64,000 nt of DNA from Pseudoalteromonas luteoviolacea H33-S (GCF_001625695.1 NZ_AUXY01000122.1:62001-126000), one strand, 5' to 3'; positions 1-9,600 are shown, numbered from the stretch's first letter. Notes: a model not told the origin generated them from the sequence alone. Translations and numbers: made by a program.

Positions 1-549
1 CCGGTTTGCAAACATGGCCATTAGGCCTGTATATGAGCGCCCCTGCGGCGATTCATAACAGGTTTCTTCAACCAGCCATTCTGATGGACAATTGCCATTT
101 GCGCAATGTATTTTAACAGCTTGTAAAAAAACATGCCGTTGTTCTATTAGTAACTTCCCAGCCAAACGGGGGGTAAGTTCTACTAAAAACTCATCAATAT
201 TGTTTAGTTTAATACCTACAGCATTTAACTCAAGGTTTTCAACTCCTTGAGTCACAAAAGGGACACCACTTGAATGAAAATTTCGGTGTGTTACATGCAA
301 AACCCCAAACTTATGCACATAGTTCAATGCTAAAGTACTCAATTCAATGCTGTAGTATGGTTGCTGACTCTTTAAAAAACCAAGTAATATCGAGCAGATA
401 GCTGCTGCTGCCAAGGCTAACTCTAAAATTGTCGGTGGCGTAGCGCGCAATGTCACAAATAAAATAATCACCCCTAAGCAAATCCCACCAGCGAGCATAA
501 ACTCTATGCTGTGGCGGTTAGCTGACGCACGCAACGACACTTTATGCAT
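1..549 (-). CDS. DUF2982-like membrane protein (3' end outside window)
   Basis: An open frame of 183 codons runs from an ATG at 549 to the window edge without a stop, so the C-terminus is missing. The N-terminal third has two hydrophobic stretches (about residues 16-35 and 42-60), followed by a soluble part containing GIKLNN and a LTPRLAGKLL-like segment. This layout (two membrane segments, then a 'GIKL...PRLA..LL.EQR' block) resembles the DUF2982 family of marine gammaproteobacteria, whose function is unknown. A GGTGG stretch lies just upstream of the ATG. The gene is divergent from the efflux operon, and the roughly 230 bp between them must hold both promoters. The frame is certain; the family name is from memory of the pattern. 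Confidence 0.6.
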   Translation of the reverse strand, partial: MHKVSLRASANRHSIEFMLAGGICLGVIILFVTLRATPPTILELALAAAAICSILLGFLKSQQPYYSIELSTLALNYVHKFGVLHVTHRNFHSSGVPFVTQGVENLELNAVGIKLNNIDEFLVELTPRLAGKLLIEQRHVFLQAVKIHCANGNCPSEWLVEETCYESPQGRSYTGLMAMFANR

Positions 550-777
550 AATAAAACCACCAATAAAATATCAGCATGGCGATTAGCCATAAGAATAACT
601 TTCTTAATTGTAAGCACCTTTTACAGGGTTTTAGTTTACCCATTTCAGTAACCTTTTAGGTACACAGTAATAAGTTCTGTTATATTTTCGTTTAATACAC
701 AAATATACAAGATATCCGTGATTTTCTCTCATAAGAATTTTTGTACACTAACCATCTACAAATAGTGAGATGAAATT

Positions 778-1827
778 ATGCGTGCAAATCAGTCGGGCAA
801 AGCCCTTTTTCCTACTCTTATTTTAATGCTAATCGCATTGTGCGGCTATCTCTATTTTCCCGCGTCACAAGGAGAGCAATCAAACCGTCCAAACCGAGCT
901 GTGGAAGTATCAGTTCATGAAGTTATCACCGAAAACCGTGCCATTACAGCACAAGCCATCGGCTCAGCTCGAGCAAACCAAGCAATAGATATTACGAGTT
1001 CGCATAGCGATTACATCAGCGACATTTTGTTTATTGATGGTCAAACCGTATCACAGGGTCAAAAGCTGGCTCAACTTAACAATAAAGAAGAGTTACTGGC
1101 AGTCAAAGAGTTGACGATCAATCTAGCAGAACAACAAAGACAACTCTCGCGACTTACCGAGTTAGCAAAAACACAATCAGCGGCACGCTCACAATTAGAT
1201 GCCCAGCGTTCTTCAGTTGATGCGCTAAAAACGCAACTGCAAACCACCAAACTGAAATTGTCTGAAATGAGCATACATGCGCCTTTTGATGGTGTGCTTG
1301 GTAAACGCTTAGTGTCGATAGGCAGTTATGTAAAAGACAACACCCCGCTTACGACACTTGATGATATTGGTACCATTAAAGTTGATTTCCAATTACCAGA
1401 AAAATACTTAGCAAAAATCGCACTGGGAATGAAAGCCCGTGTGACCAGCGATGCCTACAAAGCACAACAGTTTATGGGGCAGATCTCTCATATTGATCCA
1501 CGTATTGATGAGTCGACTCGTAGTATCCAAGTCACTGCCAGCTTTGACAACAGTGAGCACTTATTGCGCCCCGGCATGCTCTTAAATGTCGCAGTACAAT
1601 TACAACAGCTCGATGCTTTAATGGTACCGGAAAAGAGCCTGATCCCGAGGCAAGACAAGCATTTTGTCTATGTCGTCAAAGATAATAAAGTGCAGCAACA
1701 ACAAATTACCTTACTCAATCGCTTTCCAGGTTGGGTTGCTGTGACAGGGCTAAATTCTGGCGCACTGGTCGTCACTGAAGGTACGACCAAAATACGCAGT
1801 GGCAGCCAAGTATCTGTAAAGGGGTAA
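778..1827 (+). CDS. RND efflux periplasmic adaptor subunit (HlyD/AcrA family)
   Basis: Membrane-fusion protein that should link the inner-membrane RND pump encoded next to it to an outer-membrane TolC-type channel. Residues about 10-27 form one hydrophobic segment without a lipobox cysteine, so it is probably anchored by that helix. A lipoyl half-motif lies around residue 85-105, a helical hairpin rich in Q, L and A spans about 110-155, and the second lipoyl half follows (APFDGVLGKR, near 167). The beta-barrel and membrane-proximal domains complete 349 residues, slightly short of AcrA. The stop is 3 nt before the pump's GTG start, so the two are one operon. No TolC gene or dedicated regulator is adjacent. 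Substrate unknown. Confidence 0.88.
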   Translation: MRANQSGKALFPTLILMLIALCGYLYFPASQGEQSNRPNRAVEVSVHEVITENRAITAQAIGSARANQAIDITSSHSDYISDILFIDGQTVSQGQKLAQLNNKEELLAVKELTINLAEQQRQLSRLTELAKTQSAARSQLDAQRSSVDALKTQLQTTKLKLSEMSIHAPFDGVLGKRLVSIGSYVKDNTPLTTLDDIGTIKVDFQLPEKYLAKIALGMKARVTSDAYKAQQFMGQISHIDPRIDESTRSIQVTASFDNSEHLLRPGMLLNVAVQLQQLDALMVPEKSLIPRQDKHFVYVVKDNKVQQQQITLLNRFPGWVAVTGLNSGALVVTEGTTKIRSGSQVSVKG

Positions 1828-1830
1828 GCA

Positions 1831-4800
1831 GTGAAGATCACCGATACAGCCGTAAAAAGGCCAATTTTTGCTATTGTAATCAATTTACTATTACTTACCT
1901 TCGGGATTGTTGCATTTACTATGTTACCGCTGCGTGAGTATCCGGATATCGAAACGCCGATTGTCAATGTCAGCACAGATTACACTGGCGCATCAGCCGC
2001 GGTGGTTGAGGCCAAAATCACTCAAGTACTAGAAAATCGCATTTCAGGTATTGAGGGCATTAAAAGTATTAATTCTTCAAGCCGCAATGGCCGCTCAAAC
2101 ATTACCATCGAATTTAACGTCGACAGGGATATTGATGCTGCCGCCAATGATGTCAGAGAACGTGTTTCACGGGCATTAGACCGATTACCCGAGCAAGTTC
2201 GACCACCGGAAGTTTCTAAATCGAGTGATGATGAAAATGCCATTGCTTGGTTTGTTTTAAACAGTACCTCAATGGATACGTTACAGCTATCTGATTATGC
2301 TCAGCGCTACGTGGTTGATCGCTTGGCTGTGGTTGATGGCGTATCACGGGTACAAATCGGCGGCGAGCGTCGCTATGCTATGAAGATCTGGCTTGATCGC
2401 CAAGCTATGGCTGCCAGAGGCGTAACCAGCAGTGATATTGAAAATGTCTTACGTCGCGAAAATGTTGAATTACCTGCTGGGGAAATTGAATCTTTAGACC
2501 GTGATTTTGCCGTCCGCATTGCTCGTAGTTACACCTCGCAACGCGACTTTTCAGAACTGGTTGTCAAGCGCGGTGATAACGGTTATCTAGTTCGCCTTGG
2601 TGAAGTCGCCAAGGTGTCGTTAGAAGCACAAGATGAAGAAAGCACCTTCCGTGGCAATGGTAAAAACATGATAGGCCTTGGTATCGTTAAACAGGCCAAA
2701 GCGAATACGTTAGACGTGGTTGATAATGTTCGTAAAGAACTTATTTCGATAAAGCGAAACTTACCTGAAGGAACAAAAATAGAGGACAGTTACGACTCGT
2801 CTATTTTCATTCGTGAATCGATTTCTGAAGTTTATCGCACACTCGCCATCGCCATGGGCTTAGTGGTTCTCATCATCTTTATCTTTTTAGGTAACATTCG
2901 TGCAACGCTTATCCCCGCAGTCACGGTGCCTGTGGCACTCATAGCAACTTTTATGTTTTTATTGGCCATGGGGTATTCCATTAACCTGCTCACCCTACTT
3001 GCACTCGTATTAGCCATCGGCCTTGTTGTAGATGATGCCATCGTAATGTTAGAAAATATTCACCGACGCATTGAGCAAGGAGAGCCAAGGCTGCTTGCGG
3101 CATACCGGGGAGCCAGAGAAGTCGGCTTTGCCATCATCGCTACAACGCTCGTCCTAGTGTCTGTGTTTGTGCCATTGATCTTTATGGATGGACGCATCGG
3201 TGCGCTATTTACGGAGTTTGCCCTTGCGGTTAGTGCAGCCGTTATTTTCTCAAGTATCACCGCACTGACCTTGTCACCAGCTCTGTGCTCAAAAGTGCTC
3301 AAGCAGGAACAAGAGGGGCGTTTCTCGAAATGGATGAATCATCAATTTGGTCAGTTAGAGCTGCGCTATCAAAACGTATTAAGACGCAACGTAAACAGCC
3401 GCTATGGCTTGATCTTAGTGCTCACCCTGTCACTGGCTGCCAGTTATGGCTTATTTAAACAGATCCCATCGGAGCTCACGCCCAAAGAAGACCGCGGTAC
3501 CTTCTTCCTTATGATGAGTGGCCCTGAAGGGGCTAGTTATGAGAATAACGCGGCAAACATGGCACAAATTGAGCAACATCTAATGCCATATGTTGAAAAT
3601 AATGAACTCAGCCGCGTACTGATCCGTGTTCCAGGTTGGGGAAGTATGGGTGGTGTTGCCATTGTTGGTATGCCTGACTGGGATGAACGAAAGCGCTCTA
3701 CTTGGCAAGTCATGTCTGAGATCAGCGGTAAAATGCAACAGGTTACTGACGTCAGAGCATTTGCCATCATGCGCAGAGGCATTGGGGGTGGAGGTTCATC
3801 TCGACCCATTGAATTTGTATTACAAGGTAATGATTATCAAGAGCTCGCCGCTTGGCGCGACCGTATTTTTGAACGTGCTCGCAGCAATCCAGGATTAATC
3901 AGACTCGATCATGACTACAAAGAAACGTTCCCTCAGTTTTTAATCAGCATAGACAAACTTAAAGCTGCTGATTTAGGTGTGTCGACCAGCGACATCGGCC
4001 GTACGTTAGAAACCATGTTGGGCCAGCGTCGAGTCACCACTTTTATCGACAGAGGTGAAGAGTATGATGTTATCCTCAAAGGCACCAAGGCTGATTTCGC
4101 TGCTCCCACAGATATCAATAATGTGTATGTCACCTCTCGTACGGGGCAACTTATTCCGTTAGACAGCCTTATTACGATCAAAGAAGAAGCGACAGCCGCC
4201 CGATTAAATCGCTACAACCGCATGCGAGCAATCACTATTTCGGCTAATTTAGCTGAGGGTTATACGCTAGAGCAAGCACTGGATTTCCTGAATACCGTGG
4301 CCAGCGAGGAAAATCACACCGATGGCGCAATAGATTATAAAGGCGAGTCACAGCTCTTTTATGAGGGCGCATCAGCAATGACATATGTCTTTATTCTTGC
4401 GTTAACCGTCACCTTCTTAGTCTTGGCTGCGCAATTTGAAAGCTTTGTGCACCCATTTGTGATCATGCTAACCGTGCCGCTTGGTTTAATTGGGGCGATG
4501 CTGGGCTTATACTTCAGTGACAGTTCGATCAACATTTACAGCCAAATTGGCATCGTCATGTTGATAGGGCTCAGTGCTAAAAATGGTATTTTGATTGTGG
4601 AATTTGCCAACCAATTACGGGATAAAGGCATGGCATTTGAGCAAGCGATTATTAGCGCCGCAACGCAGCGTTTACGCCCAATCATCATGACTTCATTGAC
4701 TACGGTAATGAGTGCCATTCCTCTGGTATTGGCAACAGGTCCAGGCGCGGAAAGCAGAATGGTGATTGGCGTTGTAGTATTTGCAGGTGTCAGTCTAGCA

Positions 4801-4941
4801 ACTATTCTTACCTTGTTTGTTATTCCAACAGCCTATGGCATACTTGCTAAACGAACCCGCTCACCTGAGCATACTGCTGTTGAGCTCACAAAACAGCAAC
4901 AAACGTATCCTCATCGTGAGCAAAACGAAGGAATTGAATAA
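1831..4941 (+). CDS. RND multidrug efflux transporter, HAE1 family (MexI/VexD-like)
   Basis: Inner-membrane proton-driven exporter of 1036 residues, the usual size for the hydrophobe/amphiphile exporter family. The start is GTG, 3 nt after the adaptor stop. The N-terminus (VKRPIFAIVINLLLL) is the first membrane helix. A large periplasmic loop follows, then helices 2-6 with the proton-relay pair of aspartates in VVDDAIV near residue 401. A second periplasmic loop and helices 8-12 follow; the second half carries the GLSAKNGILIVEF segment with the relay lysine. Helices and loops duplicate as expected. It shares an operon with the adaptor and with msrA, whose ATG overlaps this stop (TAATG). Drug specificity cannot be read from sequence. 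Confidence 0.92.
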   Translation: MKITDTAVKRPIFAIVINLLLLTFGIVAFTMLPLREYPDIETPIVNVSTDYTGASAAVVEAKITQVLENRISGIEGIKSINSSSRNGRSNITIEFNVDRDIDAAANDVRERVSRALDRLPEQVRPPEVSKSSDDENAIAWFVLNSTSMDTLQLSDYAQRYVVDRLAVVDGVSRVQIGGERRYAMKIWLDRQAMAARGVTSSDIENVLRRENVELPAGEIESLDRDFAVRIARSYTSQRDFSELVVKRGDNGYLVRLGEVAKVSLEAQDEESTFRGNGKNMIGLGIVKQAKANTLDVVDNVRKELISIKRNLPEGTKIEDSYDSSIFIRESISEVYRTLAIAMGLVVLIIFIFLGNIRATLIPAVTVPVALIATFMFLLAMGYSINLLTLLALVLAIGLVVDDAIVMLENIHRRIEQGEPRLLAAYRGAREVGFAIIATTLVLVSVFVPLIFMDGRIGALFTEFALAVSAAVIFSSITALTLSPALCSKVLKQEQEGRFSKWMNHQFGQLELRYQNVLRRNVNSRYGLILVLTLSLAASYGLFKQIPSELTPKEDRGTFFLMMSGPEGASYENNAANMAQIEQHLMPYVENNELSRVLIRVPGWGSMGGVAIVGMPDWDERKRSTWQVMSEISGKMQQVTDVRAFAIMRRGIGGGGSSRPIEFVLQGNDYQELAAWRDRIFERARSNPGLIRLDHDYKETFPQFLISIDKLKAADLGVSTSDIGRTLETMLGQRRVTTFIDRGEEYDVILKGTKADFAAPTDINNVYVTSRTGQLIPLDSLITIKEEATAARLNRYNRMRAITISANLAEGYTLEQALDFLNTVASEENHTDGAIDYKGESQLFYEGASAMTYVFILALTVTFLVLAAQFESFVHPFVIMLTVPLGLIGAMLGLYFSDSSINIYSQIGIVMLIGLSAKNGILIVEFANQLRDKGMAFEQAIISAATQRLRPIIMTSLTTVMSAIPLVLATGPGAESRMVIGVVVFAGVSLATILTLFVIPTAYGILAKRTRSPEHTAVELTKQQQTYPHREQNEGIE

Positions 4942-5471
4942 TGAGTCAATCACAATTGGCCACGTTTGGTGGTGGGTGCTTTTGGTGTATCGATGCCGCA
5001 TTTCGCAGAGTAAAAGGTGTCACACAAGTGACATCTGGCTACAGCGGTGGCAGTACGCTCAATCCGACATATAAAGAAATTTGCTCAGGTGCTAGCGGCC
5101 ATGCTGAAGTAGTACAGTTGGCATTTGACCCTGATGTGGTGTCATTTGAAAAACTACTTGAGATGTTTTTTACACTTCACGATCCCACACAGCTTAATCG
5201 TCAGGGTAATGACATTGGTACCCAGTATCGTAGCGTGATTTTTTATCATTCTGATGAGCAATTGCAGCTGGCTCAAGCCTATATAACAAAGCTTCAACCT
5301 CAACTACAAGATGTTATTGTCACGGAACTGAGTGAAGTCGAAACGTTTTATGATGCAGAACAGTATCATCAAAACTACTTCGATGAGAACCCCAATCAAG
5401 GGTATTGCAGCATTATGATTGCGCCCAAAGTGGCTAAGTTTGAACAGCTATTTTCTAAAGAATTAAATTAA
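4941..5471 (+). CDS. msrA: Peptide-methionine (S)-S-oxide reductase
   Basis: Reduces the S-epimer of methionine sulfoxide in proteins and free methionine, using thioredoxin. The 176-residue protein starts with the FGGGCFWC signature; the catalytic cysteine is C13. Residues equivalent to the E. coli catalytic set can be aligned by spacing: Y44, E56, D91 and Y96. A C-terminal cysteine at about 156 (QGYC) is the likely resolving residue, and C16 follows the catalytic one. The ATG overlaps the RND pump stop by one base, so it is probably translationally coupled to an efflux pump. That may connect export of oxidising toxicants with protein repair, which is inference. A strong hairpin follows the stop. 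Confidence 0.95.
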   Translation: MSQSQLATFGGGCFWCIDAAFRRVKGVTQVTSGYSGGSTLNPTYKEICSGASGHAEVVQLAFDPDVVSFEKLLEMFFTLHDPTQLNRQGNDIGTQYRSVIFYHSDEQLQLAQAYITKLQPQLQDVIVTELSEVETFYDAEQYHQNYFDENPNQGYCSIMIAPKVAKFEQLFSKELN

Positions 5472-5476
5472 AAGCA

Positions 5477-5500
5477 AAGAGCTAGTAAATACTAGCTCTT
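5477..5500. terminator. Bidirectional terminator between msrA and btuB
   Basis: A perfect 10-bp inverted repeat (aagagctagt / actagctctt) with a 4-nt loop lies between the convergent msrA and btuB stops. It is flanked by A-rich sequence on the left and T-rich on the right, so it can serve both directions. Confidence 0.75.
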
Positions 5501-5512
5501 TTATCATTCGAA

Positions 5513-7369
5513 TTAAAATTCAATCTTAGCACCAACATATAGCTGACGCCCTAATGGCTTATAGCCTAGCAGCCTGCTACCGTCAGCTGTAAAACCAGCC
5601 CCTGACGTAAAGTACTCTTTATCAGTTAGGTTTTCCATTCGCGCATTTAGCTCCATGCCATCTAACAGTTCGTAGTTCGCTGATAAATTAAACACAGTGT
5701 AAGCACTTAACTTTGAGTTATAAAATGCAATAGTCGGTCTGTCTGAGCGATACAGCATAGTCAAATTCACATTCAACTTTTCCCATTGTTTAGTCAAGGT
5801 ATAATTGAATGCTTTAGAAGGTCTACGCGGAAGATCCGTCGACGTGCCCGTTGAGTTATCTTTTGCATCAAGTAAAGTTAGGTTTGCAGAGTGTTCAAAG
5901 CCAAGCGCTTCAAACTGAGCACTAAGCTCAACACCCTTCATCGTCGCTTTGTTAATATTTTGCGCCACAAACAGTTTAGTTTCTGGGTCTTGAATGTTTG
6001 AAATCAAGTTTGTAATTCGGTTTTCAAACACCGCCACGTCATAACGACCCCATGATGACGTTAATGTTAAACCTATTTCATTGTTTTCTGCTTCTTCTGG
6101 CTTTATCTCGCCATTAGGCGCATACCAAGGGCTATCAGCTACAAACGCGTTGCTTAATGTTGGTGCGCGGAATGACGTGCCATGATTTATTCTAAATGTT
6201 GCATTCTTATGCGCTTTTACACCAAACCCTGTTGTATAGGTATTGGCACGACCATGAAAATCATAGTCATCTGAACGCACAGATAAATTTGCTAGAAACT
6301 TCTCATCATCGTAAAACGCACCAGCAAAGATAGCTGTGTTATCTCTTTGTGACTCTGTAAACTTTGCGGTGGATTTTGAAACATCTTCGTTTAGGTGTGA
6401 AATACCCGCAGTAGCCTGAAGTGTCTCTAACACTTTAAAACGTGCTTGGTACTCCAACTCACGGCGTTCAGTGCTATAAATATCTTCTTTTTCGGAACCT
6501 GTATGCACATTTTCTTCTTGCGATACATTCAATGCGGCATTTTGCGTTAACGCGTCAGTGCGCTTAACCCAAGCGAGTTTAGCAGTATAATTCTCGAAGT
6601 CATATTCATCATTACCCCACGGATTATCGTACTCACCAGTACCTTCACTAAATTGGGTAATCGCAGATAACTCACCATATTGTTCAAAGTCATAAGCGAG
6701 GTTGAATCCAAAGTTTTTGTTCTCGTATCCGTCTTGATCGTGGTCTTTACCAATAGGTGCACTTGGATCTTTTTCGATGACATCGTACCCATCAGTTTGT
6801 TCAATGCCGAAGTTGTAGCCCAAGCTCAACTTTTCTACTTTGAGTCTACCAGCAGCTTGCACTTCAACATAATTGTGACTGCCTGATGTCAGAGTGACTT
6901 CATGTGTCTGTGCTTCACGCGTAATAATATTAATCACACCAGATACTGCATCAGAGCCATAAATAGCCGCACGAGCGCCTCTCACCACCTCAATTCTTTC
7001 AATGCTGTTTACTGGTATGTTAGTAAACGAAACATTGCCAGAGTTAGCATCACTAACACGCACACCGTCAATGAGTACAAGCGTATGTTGAATGGATGCG
7101 CCACGAACAAAAACACTCGCAATCTGTCCTAATCCACCACTTCTCACCACGTCAACACCAGGTAAAGTGTTCAATAAAGATGGAATATCTCTTACATTTA
7201 ATTGGTCGATTTGATCCCGTTCAAGCACTGAAACACTTGCTAGTGTATTTTTTATCGGCTGCTCAAATTTATTTGCAGTGACTGTAATATGCTCTATTTC
7301 TTGAGTCGCAGATGTGTGAAATGAAACCGCTGCTAATACAGCAGCACTTAGCGCAGATATTTTTAACAT
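5513..7369 (-). CDS. btuB: TonB-dependent vitamin B12 outer-membrane receptor
   Basis: Outer-membrane beta-barrel for cobalamin uptake, 618 residues. A signal peptide (residues 1-22, ending in FHTSA) is followed by a TonB-box-like EHITVTA. A plug domain follows, including LNTLPGVDVVRSGG and VLIDGVRVSDANSG, with IERIEVVRGARAAIYGSDAVSGVINI at its end. The barrel ends in an aromatic residue (AKIEF). Size and plug match E. coli BtuB closely. The assignment is strengthened by the cobalamin riboswitch directly upstream, which predicts repression when adenosylcobalamin is plentiful. No btuCDF or cobalamin-synthesis genes are in the window. A GGGGA Shine-Dalgarno lies upstream of the ATG. Confidence 0.95.
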   Translation of the reverse strand: MLKISALSAAVLAAVSFHTSATQEIEHITVTANKFEQPIKNTLASVSVLERDQIDQLNVRDIPSLLNTLPGVDVVRSGGLGQIASVFVRGASIQHTLVLIDGVRVSDANSGNVSFTNIPVNSIERIEVVRGARAAIYGSDAVSGVINIITREAQTHEVTLTSGSHNYVEVQAAGRLKVEKLSLGYNFGIEQTDGYDVIEKDPSAPIGKDHDQDGYENKNFGFNLAYDFEQYGELSAITQFSEGTGEYDNPWGNDEYDFENYTAKLAWVKRTDALTQNAALNVSQEENVHTGSEKEDIYSTERRELEYQARFKVLETLQATAGISHLNEDVSKSTAKFTESQRDNTAIFAGAFYDDEKFLANLSVRSDDYDFHGRANTYTTGFGVKAHKNATFRINHGTSFRAPTLSNAFVADSPWYAPNGEIKPEEAENNEIGLTLTSSWGRYDVAVFENRITNLISNIQDPETKLFVAQNINKATMKGVELSAQFEALGFEHSANLTLLDAKDNSTGTSTDLPRRPSKAFNYTLTKQWEKLNVNLTMLYRSDRPTIAFYNSKLSAYTVFNLSANYELLDGMELNARMENLTDKEYFTSGAGFTADGSRLLGYKPLGRQLYVGAKIEF

Positions 7370-7421
7370 GAAGATCCCCTACTTTGTACCCACCGCACAA
7401 AGTTCATCAAATGAGTCAAAT

Positions 7422-7565
7422 TCAAGGCCGGTCTCCGGACTCAACCACATCACTATAGTTTTACCGTTGCGGGGGCAGTGTTGGGATTGCCAAATTCAAA
7501 TTCTGCGCACCAACTTCCCGATTATCCCATACACACGCTGTCCACCAGCGTTGTTTGGCACCTCG
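7422..7565 (-). ncRNA. Cobalamin riboswitch upstream of btuB
   Basis: On the minus strand, the B12 box AGTCCGGAGACCGGCC is at 7426-7441. The conserved core CACTGCCCCCGCAACGGTAAA is at 7460-7480, and paired elements (GGGAAGTTGGTG and a GCTGGTGGACAGC hairpin) lie further upstream to a GGTGCC near 7562. Order and spacing match the cobalamin (AdoCbl) riboswitch aptamer. It lies in the btuB leader, with the B12 box 57 nt before the start codon, compatible with translational control by pairing to the ribosome-binding region. The outer limits are approximate. Confidence 0.93.
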
Positions 7566-7578
7566 AAATTCCGCGCGT

Positions 7579-7608
7579 ATTGTCTGAGATTAGAGGGGGG
7601 ATTGTCAA
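7579..7608 (-). promoter_or_regulatory. Candidate sigma-70 promoter for the btuB riboswitch transcript
   Basis: On the minus strand a perfect -35 hexamer TTGACA (7603-7608) is followed after 18 nt by GACAAT (7579-7584, 4 of 6 matches to TATAAT). A start site about 7 nt downstream would place the first base just ahead of the conserved riboswitch core, which is where it should be. Confidence 0.6.
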
Positions 7609-7667
7609 TGGACGTCCAGAGTTCCAGTACCATTTATTGATCTGGAACCCCGCTACTTAAAGACCGA

Positions 7668-8150
7668 TTAGTCTCTGAAGTTTTTAAACTGGAATGGTTG
7701 GCCCAGATCAGATGTGCGAATTAGCTGCATAACTTCTTGCAAATCATCACGTTTTTTTCCAGTAACACGTACTTCTTCGCCTTGAATAGCCGCTTGCACT
7801 TTGAGCTTTGAATCCTTGATAAGCTTTACGACTTTCTTAGCCATATCCTTATCAATACCTTGCTTTAAAGCCACCTTACGAGCAAACGTTTTACCACTGC
7901 GCTCCACGTCTTTTAATTCAAAACACCCTACATCTAGACCGCGTTTTGCCGCTTTACCAACAACCATGTCAAATAACTGCATGACCTGCTGTTCAGATTC
8001 GGACTTTAACTGGATAACTTCCTCTTTCAGCTCAATAGATGCTTCAACACCTCTAAAGTCATAGCGCGTTTCCAATTCACGGTTAGCATTATCAACGGTG
8101 TTTTTCGCTTCCGTCATTTCTATTTCAGATACAATATCAAAAGAAGGCAT
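7668..8150 (-). CDS. yajQ: YajQ family nucleotide-binding protein
   Basis: Small cytosolic protein of 160 residues with two ferredoxin-like subdomains. Characteristic segments are MPSFDIVSE at the N-terminus, the [14 protein letters not shown] block, and [12 protein letters not shown] at the very C-terminus. The family binds nucleotides, and c-di-GMP in some members, where it affects virulence-gene expression; its role here is not known. An upstream extension of 27 codons is open but is rejected. MPSFDIV is the universal family start, and GGAGAGAG lies immediately before this ATG. The gene stands alone between btuB's leader and a divergent VanZ-like gene. Confidence 0.93.
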   Translation of the reverse strand: MPSFDIVSEIEMTEAKNTVDNANRELETRYDFRGVEASIELKEEVIQLKSESEQQVMQLFDMVVGKAAKRGLDVGCFELKDVERSGKTFARKVALKQGIDKDMAKKVVKLIKDSKLKVQAAIQGEEVRVTGKKRDDLQEVMQLIRTSDLGQPFQFKNFRD

Positions 8151-8353
8151 TGCTCTCTCCTCAAAACAAATTTGTAGGCAATTATAACAATGCTCAACAG
8201 CAATACGATATACTTTTTTGCATATGCACATGGCTTCATCGGATCATTGAATATGTTCTTGTATGCCCATGAGTATTCAAGCATTTACTATTAAGCCACT
8301 TTTAATATTTCGGTGTTATACTGATTTTTCATCACATTGAAGTTGGAGTGCAT

Positions 8354-8707
8354 GTGACAAGAAAATTATACCGAGCATTGCTACTGTTATTTTTGATCGT
8401 CGTAACATACCTCTTTGCAAAAGAAGTTAACAATCATACGATTAGGATTGCACACCTGGATAAGGTGGTGCACTTTGGGGTATTTTTCGCGTTGGCGTTT
8501 TTTTCGCATCGAGCGTTTAAATTTAAGATCTGGTTTCATATGATTTTACTGACAAGCTATGGCGCTGCGGTTGAATGGATGCAATCTACGCTGCCATATA
8601 GGCAGGCTTCCCTTGGCGACTTTATTGCGGATGTCAGCGGCGCAATGAGCTATTTTATCGCTATCTGGCTGCTTGATAAATATAAGCAGAGACGAGCAGC
8701 ATCATGA
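8354..8707 (+). CDS. VanZ-like family membrane protein
   Basis: A 117-residue integral membrane protein with three to four hydrophobic segments and the VanZ-like signature: HLDKVVHFGVFF, then VEWMQ, then LGDFIADVSGA near the C-terminus. VanZ confers low-level teicoplanin resistance in enterococci; the role of stand-alone proteobacterial members is unknown. The frame opens with a GTG at 8348, but TTGGAG lies only one base from that codon. The GTG at 8354 has normal spacing and is preferred. The stop overlaps the ATG of the next gene (ATGA), so the two are coupled. Confidence 0.82.
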   Translation: MTRKLYRALLLLFLIVVTYLFAKEVNNHTIRIAHLDKVVHFGVFFALAFFSHRAFKFKIWFHMILLTSYGAAVEWMQSTLPYRQASLGDFIADVSGAMSYFIAIWLLDKYKQRRAAS

Positions 8708-9600
8708 GTCAGGTCTATATACTTGGTTGCGGCGCTGTTGGACTATTACTAGCAGAAAAGCTTGCAAAAGAGCATTCTGTCACACTTATCACGCGTAATT
8801 TATCCTACCAAGCGTTTTTGTTTGTTCAAGGTAAAGAGCAAACTCACCTTGATATAAAGGTGACTACTTTAGATCAGCTCAGTGAAAAAATTCATACCTG
8901 CATTATTCCCGTCAAAGCATACCAAATTGAGCAAGCCATCTCTGACATAACCCCCCACTTAAGTGATAATGCAAATCTCATTCTCAGCCACAACGGTATG
9001 CATGATCTTCTGAGTATTCAAACACAGCTCGCACCAAAACATGCCCTCTTTTTCTTCAGTACTTCCATGGGAGGCATGAAACCAACCCCAAATTCAGTGA
9101 TATTTAAAGGACATGGCCTCTCGCAACTTGGCGCGTGTAATCAGATCGCAAAAAAACGACTAAATACACTGTATCAAACGTGGTTTGCAACGCATTTTGA
9201 CCCGATTGAAGTGGTCGACGATATTAATTTGATCAGGTGGCAAAAGTTATGCGTCAACATTGCTATCAACCCGTTAACGGCATTATACCAATGCCAAAAC
9301 GGCGCCTTAAGAGCCCCCAAATATGCACGCAAAGTGTTGAACTTACTTAATGAAACATGTGAAATCGCAAGGCTAGAAGGCGTTGAATTGCAATTGAGTG
9401 AAGAGCTAACACGTGTCTATCATGTCATGACATTGACCGCAAAAAACACCTCATCCATGGCACAAGATATCAAACTAAATAGACGCTCTGAAATAGATGC
9501 AATTTGTGGGTTTGTTGCCACCATGGCGAAAAGGCATAGCCGCCAAGCTCCCCAAAATGAGCGTCTTTGGCAGCAAATAAAACAAAAAGAGCAGGTTTAA
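8704..9600 (+). CDS. Ketopantoate reductase (PanE/ApbA) family protein
   Basis: NADPH-dependent reductase of 298 residues. The Rossmann motif GCGAVGLLLAEKL is at residues 8-20. The C-terminal helical domain contains LIRWQKLCVNIAINPLTAL, where the lysine corresponds to the catalytic lysine of PanE. The family reduces 2-dehydropantoate to pantoate in coenzyme A biosynthesis. The family also contains paralogues of other specificity, so 'PanE' is probable, not proven. The start overlaps the VanZ-like stop by 4 nt. The stop codon lies inside a terminator palindrome shared with convergent thiI. CoaD, a later CoA enzyme, is encoded 2.4 kb away but in a separate unit. Confidence 0.82.
   Translation: MSQVYILGCGAVGLLLAEKLAKEHSVTLITRNLSYQAFLFVQGKEQTHLDIKVTTLDQLSEKIHTCIIPVKAYQIEQAISDITPHLSDNANLILSHNGMHDLLSIQTQLAPKHALFFFSTSMGGMKPTPNSVIFKGHGLSQLGACNQIAKKRLNTLYQTWFATHFDPIEVVDDINLIRWQKLCVNIAINPLTALYQCQNGALRAPKYARKVLNLLNETCEIARLEGVELQLSEELTRVYHVMTLTAKNTSSMAQDIKLNRRSEIDAICGFVATMAKRHSRQAPQNERLWQQIKQKEQV

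Noticed and set aside
7368-7660. Two plus-strand open frames over the btuB leader
   Set aside because: They lie entirely on the antisense strand of the cobalamin riboswitch and have no coding features.
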